DNA from: Sphingobacteriales bacterium
Lineage (GTDB): Bacteria; Bacteroidota; Bacteroidia; Chitinophagales; Chitinophagaceae
Length of the DNA stretch: 44,683 bases
Assembly: GCA_027491165.1 (NCBI GenBank)
Contig: JAIXWS010000034.1
Location: 1 to 44,683, forward strand
Reading direction: 5' to 3'
Shown in pieces: positions 39,952 through 44,683 of this stretch. How positions within the stretch are numbered: the stretch's first letter is position 1; each line of letters opens with the position of its first letter. Both the position numbers and the translations under genes were made by a program. The notes below the pieces were generated by a model, which ran no database searches, was not told where the DNA came from, and worked only from the letters and a program-made list of their open reading frames with translations.

Positions 39952-41454
39952 TTATCTATTTGCTACAGCAATTAGGCCCTCAGCAAGTATGCGGTCGTTA
40001 CTTAGTCGTGGTACTTTGTTTTGTCCGCCAAGTTTTCCGATACTACGCATATATTCAATAAATGCCTTTGGCCGTAGCACGGTGATTCGAATGTTTTGTA
40101 GGATGCCCCCACGTATGAGGTCGTCGTAATAAACATTTTTTGCTCGTAGGGCATTGTTTAGGCTGAGCGCAAAGCTCGATAGGTTTTCTGGCTCTTGCTC
40201 AAAGGCAATAAGCCACTCGTGGTAGGGTAAAGATCCATCTGGAGTTTGAATCATGGGCGCTACGGTAAATTCTATAATTTGAGCGTTATGCTCTTTGGAG
40301 GCTATGCGCATGGCGTGCTCTACTTCCTCGGAAATAACATGTTCGCCAAATGCCGAAATAAAATGTTTGATACGGCCTGTTACCACTATGCGATAGGGTT
40401 CAAGGCTTACAAATTTTACGGTGTCTCCAATATTATAGCCCCAAAGGCCAGCGTTGCTGTTGATGATGAGTGCATATTGCTCACCCAATTGCACCTCTGT
40501 CAAGCGTAGACGCTTGGGTTTTTCGTTGAAAATCTCTCCAGCGGGTATAAATTCAAAAAAGATACCGGAATTTGTATTTAACAAGAGGCCTTCTTCTTCT
40601 TGGCTGTCTTGAAAGGCAAAAAAACCTTCAGATGCCGGGAAGGTCTCAATTGTATCTATGTTCTTTCCAATACTTTGCATCAATTTGGCGCGGTAGGGTT
40701 CAAAATTGACGCCGCCATGTACAATTACTTGAAGCTTAGGAAAAAGCTCTATGATTTTTTTGCCATTATTGGCTTCACTGAGCCAGTCAAAATACATTTG
40801 CATCCAAGGGGGAATGCCGCTAATCAGTCGCATGTCTTGGAGGCTCGTTTCTGAAACAATTTTGCCTAATTTGGTTTCCCAGTCTTCAATGCAGTTTGTT
40901 TCGAAGGAGGGCATTTGGTTTTTGCGTAAATAACCCGGAACAAAATGGTTGACAATCCCCGAAAGCCTTCCTGTGGGGATACCCCCTACTCGATCGAGTG
41001 TTGGCGACCCGGATAGGAATATCATTTTACCATCCGCAAACTCTGGCTTGCCTGTTTCGGCCATATAATTGAGCAAGGCATATTTAGCTGTGTCTATATG
41101 GTTGTCGATAGAGTCTTTGGTAATAGGAATGTATTTGCTCCCACTGGTGGTGCCAGAAGTTTTGGCAAAATACATGGGCTTCCCTTTCCATAAAACATTT
41201 TCGGTGCCTGACTTTATCAGTTCAATATATTCCTTTATGCCTTCGTAATCACGGATGGGTACCGCATCTTTGTATTCGGTATAGCTCGTTATTTGAGATA
41301 AGCTATGGTCTTTGCCAAAGAGCGTATTCTTGCCGTTTTTTACTTGTGCCGCAAAAATACTTTCCTGGTCTTCAATTGCATGGAGCATGTTCTTGCGCAC
41401 CTTTTTTTGAATAACAGCTGCATAAGGCTTGGCAAGAAAAGATTTAAATTTCAC
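39952..41454 (-). CDS. GH3 family protein (acyl-acid-amido synthetase-like)
   Basis: 500 residues. It resembles plant GH3 proteins, adenylate-forming enzymes that join carboxylic acids to amino acids. Adenylation motifs are visible: FAKTSGTTSGSKYIPIT (P-loop-like), the Tyr/Glu block MYFDWL and EGFFAFQDSQEEEGL, then YRIVVTGRIKHFISAFGEHV near the C-terminal domain, with the hinge Asp apparently replaced by Gly-Arg as in GH3s. The bacterial substrates are unknown; plant auxin or jasmonate are not implied. It is a stand-alone gene with a near-consensus -7 box (TACCTTTA, minus strand, 41484-41491). Confidence 0.9.
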   Translation of the reverse strand: MKFKSFLAKPYAAVIQKKVRKNMLHAIEDQESIFAAQVKNGKNTLFGKDHSLSQITSYTEYKDAVPIRDYEGIKEYIELIKSGTENVLWKGKPMYFAKTSGTTSGSKYIPITKDSIDNHIDTAKYALLNYMAETGKPEFADGKMIFLSGSPTLDRVGGIPTGRLSGIVNHFVPGYLRKNQMPSFETNCIEDWETKLGKIVSETSLQDMRLISGIPPWMQMYFDWLSEANNGKKIIELFPKLQVIVHGGVNFEPYRAKLMQSIGKNIDTIETFPASEGFFAFQDSQEEEGLLLNTNSGIFFEFIPAGEIFNEKPKRLRLTEVQLGEQYALIINSNAGLWGYNIGDTVKFVSLEPYRIVVTGRIKHFISAFGEHVISEEVEHAMRIASKEHNAQIIEFTVAPMIQTPDGSLPYHEWLIAFEQEPENLSSFALSLNNALRAKNVYYDDLIRGGILQNIRITVLRPKAFIEYMRSIGKLGGQNKVPRLSNDRILAEGLIAVANR

Positions 41455-41593
41455 TATTTCACAAGATTAAAAAAGGAGAATAATAAAGGTAAAAGTAAGG
41501 TTTTCGTGTTGCACTTGATGAACTCCAAGTTAAGAAATGCCCTTTGTTATCCTTGTTGCTATAATTCCAATAATGCTAGCTTATGATTTTCAG

Positions 41594-41633
41594 GACAAAA
41601 GCCAATTTTTGATGACAAAAGCAAGCTTTGATG
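41594..41633 (+). repeat. Imperfect 20-nt tandem repeat upstream of gltX
   Basis: GACAAAAGCCAATTTTTGAT is followed at once by GACAAAAGCAAGCTTTGATG. Nine leading bases and the trailing TTTGAT are identical. It lies 70-110 nt upstream of the gltX -7 box. The rest of the gap 41455-41718 shows only promoter elements. Confidence 0.45.
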
Positions 41634-41702
41634 TGGGCGCTTTATCTTAATTGGGCATTTTTCTTGTCGGCAATAATTCCTCTTTCAAGTACATTAAAGT
41701 TT

Positions 41703-41710
41703 TACCTTTG
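41703..41710 (+). promoter_or_regulatory. -7 element of gltX
   Basis: TACCTTTG, full consensus, only 8 nt before the ATG at 41719. A transcript from the normal start would have a leader of a few bases at most. The -33 region has only TTTC (41683-41686) at shorter spacing. Confidence 0.55.
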
Positions 41711-41718
41711 CGCAGCTT

Positions 41719-43242
41719 ATGAATAACAATAAAGTAAGAGTTCGTTTTGCACCAAGCCCTACCGGCGGATTGCACTTAGGCGGTGTGCGCACCGTATTGT
41801 ATAACTATCTATTTGCTCGCCATCATGGAGGTGATTTTGTTTTGCGGATTGAGGATACCGACCAAAGCCGTTTTGTGGCAGGTGCCGAAGAGTATATAAT
41901 GCAATGCTTGGATTGGTGTGGTATTCAGCCCGACGAGAGCCCTCTTAAGCCTGGCGCATACGGTCCGTATCGCCAAAGTGAACGCAAACCCATGTATGCG
42001 CAATATGCACATCAGTTGGTTGAGCAAGGGAACGCTTATATCGCTTTCGATACCACCGAAGACCTAGAATCGATGCGTGAACAATACAAAACGGAGCACC
42101 ATAATGCACAATATGATGGCCGTACGCGTGCTTTTATGCGCAATTCCCTCACGCTTACAAAGGAGGAGGTAGATGCTCTGCTGACCAGCAATACGCCCCA
42201 CGTTATTCGTATCAAAATGCCCCAAAACGAAACGGTGGTGTTTACGGATATGATTCGTGGCGAGGTGAGTTTTGACACCAATTTGGTAGATGATAAGGTA
42301 TTGCTGAAAGCAGATGGAATGCCCACCTATCATCTTGCCGTAGTTGTAGATGATTATTTAATGAACATCTCTCATGCCTTCCGTGGCGAGGAATGGTTGC
42401 CCAGTGCACCAGTGCATTTATTGCTCTGGAAATATTTAGGTTGGGAAGCGGCAATGCCTCAATGGGCGCACCTTCCGCTAATATTGAAACCCGATGGAAA
42501 TGGTAAGCTAAGCAAGCGCGATGGCGATCGATTGGGCTTTCCCGTTTTTGCAATGGATTGGACCGACCCCCGCAGCATGGAACAAACCACAGGTTTCCGT
42601 GAGCGTGGATTTTTGCCCGAAGCCTTTACGAATATGTTGGCTATGCTGGGATGGAATTCGGGCATGGAGCAAGAGCTCTTTACCATGGACGAATTGGTGC
42701 AACATTTCTCTATCGACAGGGTACACAAAGCCGGTGCAAAATTTGATTACGAAAAAGCCAAATGGTTCAACCAGCAGTATATTCAAAAGACAGATAATGC
42801 ACGTTTAGCCGAATTGGTTCAACCTTTTATTGCCGATAAAAATATTGCCATTCAAGATGAAAAATTAGCGACAGTTATGGGCCTTGTAAAAGAGCGCTTG
42901 CATTTATTGAGCGAATTTTGGGATCAAGCAAGCTTCTTTTTTGTTCGCCCCGAAACCATTGATGTCACTGCGATACAAGCTAAATGGAATGATACAACTC
43001 GACAGTTTTTTGTATTGCTGGCGCAAAAATTGGGTGCTGCTGCAGATTGGAATCATGTTGCCATAGAAGAAGTGTTTAATGGAGCGATTGCTGAGTCCGG
43101 TACAAAGAAAGGTGAAGCTATGTTGCCACTACGCGTGATGTTGGTGGGGGGTAAATTTGGTCCGGGTGTATTTGCCATTGCCGAGCAAATTGGGAAAGCA
43201 GAAACGGTGGGTCGCATTGATGCTGCACTGAAGCAGCTGTAG
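41719..43242 (+). CDS. gltX: Glutamyl-tRNA synthetase
   Basis: 507 residues, class I synthetase. The HIGH-type motif is HLGG (19-22) in FAPSPTGGLHLGG and the KMSKS-type motif is KLSKR (263-267). Both are normal variants for this enzyme. It charges tRNA-Glu, and perhaps tRNA-Gln in organisms lacking GlnRS. The catalytic Rossmann fold runs to about 320, followed by the helical anticodon-binding part. The -7 box directly before the ATG suggests a leaderless or nearly leaderless mRNA. Confidence 0.97.
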   Translation: MNNNKVRVRFAPSPTGGLHLGGVRTVLYNYLFARHHGGDFVLRIEDTDQSRFVAGAEEYIMQCLDWCGIQPDESPLKPGAYGPYRQSERKPMYAQYAHQLVEQGNAYIAFDTTEDLESMREQYKTEHHNAQYDGRTRAFMRNSLTLTKEEVDALLTSNTPHVIRIKMPQNETVVFTDMIRGEVSFDTNLVDDKVLLKADGMPTYHLAVVVDDYLMNISHAFRGEEWLPSAPVHLLLWKYLGWEAAMPQWAHLPLILKPDGNGKLSKRDGDRLGFPVFAMDWTDPRSMEQTTGFRERGFLPEAFTNMLAMLGWNSGMEQELFTMDELVQHFSIDRVHKAGAKFDYEKAKWFNQQYIQKTDNARLAELVQPFIADKNIAIQDEKLATVMGLVKERLHLLSEFWDQASFFFVRPETIDVTAIQAKWNDTTRQFFVLLAQKLGAAADWNHVAIEEVFNGAIAESGTKKGEAMLPLRVMLVGGKFGPGVFAIAEQIGKAETVGRIDAALKQL

Positions 43243-43433
43243 TATATAGGCTAAGCAAGGCGAAGGAATGACGAGCCCTGACGTTGCCCGCCCGGATGAA
43301 TCCTTTCGGACGGGCGTCGCCTAAATAGTTGAAGAAAAGACAAATGCCGACCTCATAAAAAATTTTAGATTACAGAACGCAAAAGCCATAATTTCGTGGC
43401 TCGGATTTAAGGATAAACATAAAAAACGATACA

Positions 43434-43685
43434 ATGCAATACACGGCCCACATCAATATTATGCCACTGAAAGAATTGCTTGACCCACAGGGAAAGGCAG
43501 TAAACAGCAGCTTACACAATCTTGGCCTCAGCCAAATCCAACATGTGCGTGTAGGTAAACATATCACTTTAGCTGTAGAGGCAAAAGATAAAGCAGAAGC
43601 AGAAATGTTGGTTGCCGATGCCTGCAAAAAACTGCTTGCTAACCAAGTAATGGAAGCTTTTGACATCACGATTACCGAAGGATAA
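43434..43685 (+). CDS. purS: Phosphoribosylformylglycinamidine synthase subunit PurS
   Basis: 83 residues, the usual PurS size. The pattern is typical: AHINIMPLKELLDPQGKAVNSSLHNLGL, then VRVGKHITLAVEAKDKAEAE and a C-terminal strand ending FDITITEG. PurS bridges PurQ and PurL in the fourth step of purine synthesis. The purQ and purL genes are absent from the neighbourhood. rsmI starts 17 nt later. Confidence 0.92.
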   Translation: MQYTAHINIMPLKELLDPQGKAVNSSLHNLGLSQIQHVRVGKHITLAVEAKDKAEAEMLVADACKKLLANQVMEAFDITITEG

Positions 43686-43702
43686 TTTATACCTCAAATT
43701 TA

Positions 43703-44371
43703 GTGGAGCTTTTTCTTGTACCAACACCGGTAGGTAACCTTGGCGATATGACCTATCGTGCAGTAGAAATATTGCAACAAGTAGATGTGATATTGTGTGA
43801 AGACACACGCACAAGCTCCTTTTTGTTGAAGCATTACCAAATTAATAAGCCACTTACTCCTTATCATCAGCACAACGAGCATAAAATTGTCCAGCATTTA
43901 GTGGACCAAATGCTGGCTGGCCGAACTTTTGCCCTCATTACAGATGCTGGCACACCCGGCATTTCCGACCCTGGGTTTTTGCTGCTGCGCGCATGCGCCA
44001 AAAACGACATTAAGGTAACTTGCCTGCCTGGTGCAACGGCTTTTGTGCCAGCATTGGTGCAGTCGGGCTTGCCTTGTAGTCAGTTCGTTTTTGAAGGCTT
44101 TTTGCCGGTAAAAAAAGGACGGCAAACAGCTATGAAAGCGCTTATTGATGAAAAGCGCACGGTGGTTTTTTACGAATCACCACACAGGCTTGTCAAAACA
44201 TTAAAGGAGCTTGCTTCCTTTTTGGGTGAAGAGCGAGAAGCCGCTGTGGTACGCGAAATTTCTAAAAAATTTGAAGAAACCCAGCGAGGCTCCTTATCCG
44301 AGCTTTTTGCACATTACGAAGCAAATCCTCCCAAAGGCGAAATAGTGCTTGTGCTTGCAGGTTCGAACTAA
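43703..44371 (+). CDS. rsmI: 16S rRNA (cytidine1402-2'-O)-methyltransferase (GTG start)
   Basis: 222 residues, a tetrapyrrole-methylase-fold enzyme. The family blocks are complete: FLVPTPVGNLGDMTYRA at the start, CEDTRTSSFLL, DAGTPGISDPGF (SAM site) and FYESPHRLVKTL. RsmI methylates the ribose of C1402 in 16S rRNA, helping decoding fidelity. The start is GTG at 43703, because no ATG exists before the family's first strand. The protein is shorter than E. coli RsmI (286), lacking a C-terminal extension. Confidence 0.95.
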   Translation: MELFLVPTPVGNLGDMTYRAVEILQQVDVILCEDTRTSSFLLKHYQINKPLTPYHQHNEHKIVQHLVDQMLAGRTFALITDAGTPGISDPGFLLLRACAKNDIKVTCLPGATAFVPALVQSGLPCSQFVFEGFLPVKKGRQTAMKALIDEKRTVVFYESPHRLVKTLKELASFLGEEREAAVVREISKKFEETQRGSLSELFAHYEANPPKGEIVLVLAGSN

Positions 44372-44565
44372 ACAATGGTGATTTGTTTAGTAATATCAAG
44401 CTTGTTTTGCATATTTTCCGCTTTCTCCGCTCCTCTTTTTTGTTTTATTAAAAATAATGCTTACTTTGCGTTACAAAAGTTTGTTATAAAACTTCTTTTT
44501 TTTGAAATAAATAGTTTTTTAACAATTTTTAGGTTTAGTAAAAAGCGAATAAAAATATTATCACT

Positions 44566-44683
44566 ATGAAAAAAATATTTACCTCCATTCTTTTATTAGT
44601 GCTATTCTTGGGTCTTGAGGCGAAAGCCCAACCTCCTTTGTCTGGCCTAGTTAATTTGCCTCGATTGGGATCATTTCCGATAC
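44566..44683 (+). CDS. N-terminus of a secreted protein (truncated by the window edge)
   Basis: The ATG at 44566 opens a frame to the end of the window: Met, three basic/polar residues, a long hydrophobic run (ILLLVLFLGLEAKA) and a typical cleavage site before QPPLSG. The 39 residues visible are mostly signal peptide, so no family can be named. Upstream 44372-44565 is very AT-rich and contains no other convincing gene. Confidence 0.65.
   Translation, partial: MKKIFTSILLLVLFLGLEAKAQPPLSGLVNLPRLGSFPI

Noticed and set aside
41305-41586. 93-codon plus-strand frame across the GH3 start and upstream gap
   Set aside because: Most of it is antisense to GH3 and the remainder covers the GH3 promoter region.
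44375-44569. 64-codon open frame after rsmI
   Set aside because: Hydrophobic and Phe/Leu/Ile-rich only because the DNA is AT-rich; it runs into the real signal-peptide start at 44566 and has no family likeness.
1-44683. CRISPR array, insertion sequence, prophage or toxin-antitoxin module
   Set aside because: No regularly spaced repeats, transposase or integrase motifs, phage structural genes or paired small toxin-antitoxin genes were seen on either strand.

Overview
The window is ordinary chromosomal DNA from a member of the Bacteroidota, probably a Chitinophagales-type lineage. The evidence is: several -7 promoter elements of the Bacteroidota form TAnnTTTG and few clear Shine-Dalgarno sequences; families largely confined to the phylum (DUF3127, DUF4836, DUF3098, DUF6089-type barrel, bacterial GH3 proteins); a type IX secretion C-terminal sorting domain; a fused alpha/beta 2-oxoacid dehydrogenase E1; and lipoproteins of the phylum's usual style. 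I place it at order level only by general resemblance. No phage, IS element, CRISPR array, toxin-antitoxin pair or recognisable defence island was seen.

Layout. 1-420: 3' tail of an unidentified gene, tRNA-His(GTG), a strong terminator and a promoter. 421-3709 (+): DUF3127 OB-fold-like protein with an SSB-like acidic tip, DUF4836 lipoprotein, and an Asp-box/propeller-like lipoprotein. 3706-5298 (-): gamma carbonic anhydrase-like protein, acyl-CoA thioesterase, HslR. 5425-7823 (+): secreted C1 aminopeptidase, an acidic orphan protein, folB, a DUF1801 protein. 7829-8776 (-): lspA-zapA. 8923-10077 (+): metB-like PLP enzyme. 10265-14268 (-): S41 C-terminal protease, aroB, aroA. 14412-15875 (+): a small T9SS cargo and a secreted unknown. 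15872-19571 (-): polyprenyl synthase with ComF, thiolase, short asparaginase. 19818-22612 (+): fused E1 and pssA. 22829-26974 (-): kdsD, M3 peptidase with radA. 27064-30872: small lipoprotein, DUF3108 protein (-), ruvC and a two-component pair. 31127-37860 (-): mreBCD, ftsX, DUF3098, and an M16 peptidase. 38163-39805 (+): scpB and an outer-membrane barrel. 39952-41454 (-): GH3 protein. 41719-44683 (+): gltX, purS, rsmI and the start of a secreted protein.

Most genes are housekeeping: chorismate synthesis (aroB/aroA), folate (folB), purines (purS), phospholipid and isoprenoid synthesis (pssA, polyprenyl synthase), LPS Kdo precursor (kdsD), cell shape and division (mreBCD, ftsX, zapA, scpB), recombination (ruvC, radA), lipoprotein maturation (lspA), translation (gltX, tRNA-His, rsmI). 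Genes are tightly packed, with overlapping starts and stops inside operons and two convergent pairs whose stop codons share the same TTAA.

I did not find a clearly new multi-gene system. The best leads are: the DUF3127 protein ending in an SSB-type tip; several genes whose -7 box lies only 4-8 nt before the start codon, suggesting leaderless mRNAs; an inverted repeat over the probable mreB promoter; a short tandem repeat before gltX; and the GH3-type acyl-acid-amido synthetase of unknown substrate. All promoter, start-site and function calls come from reading the sequence, without searches.
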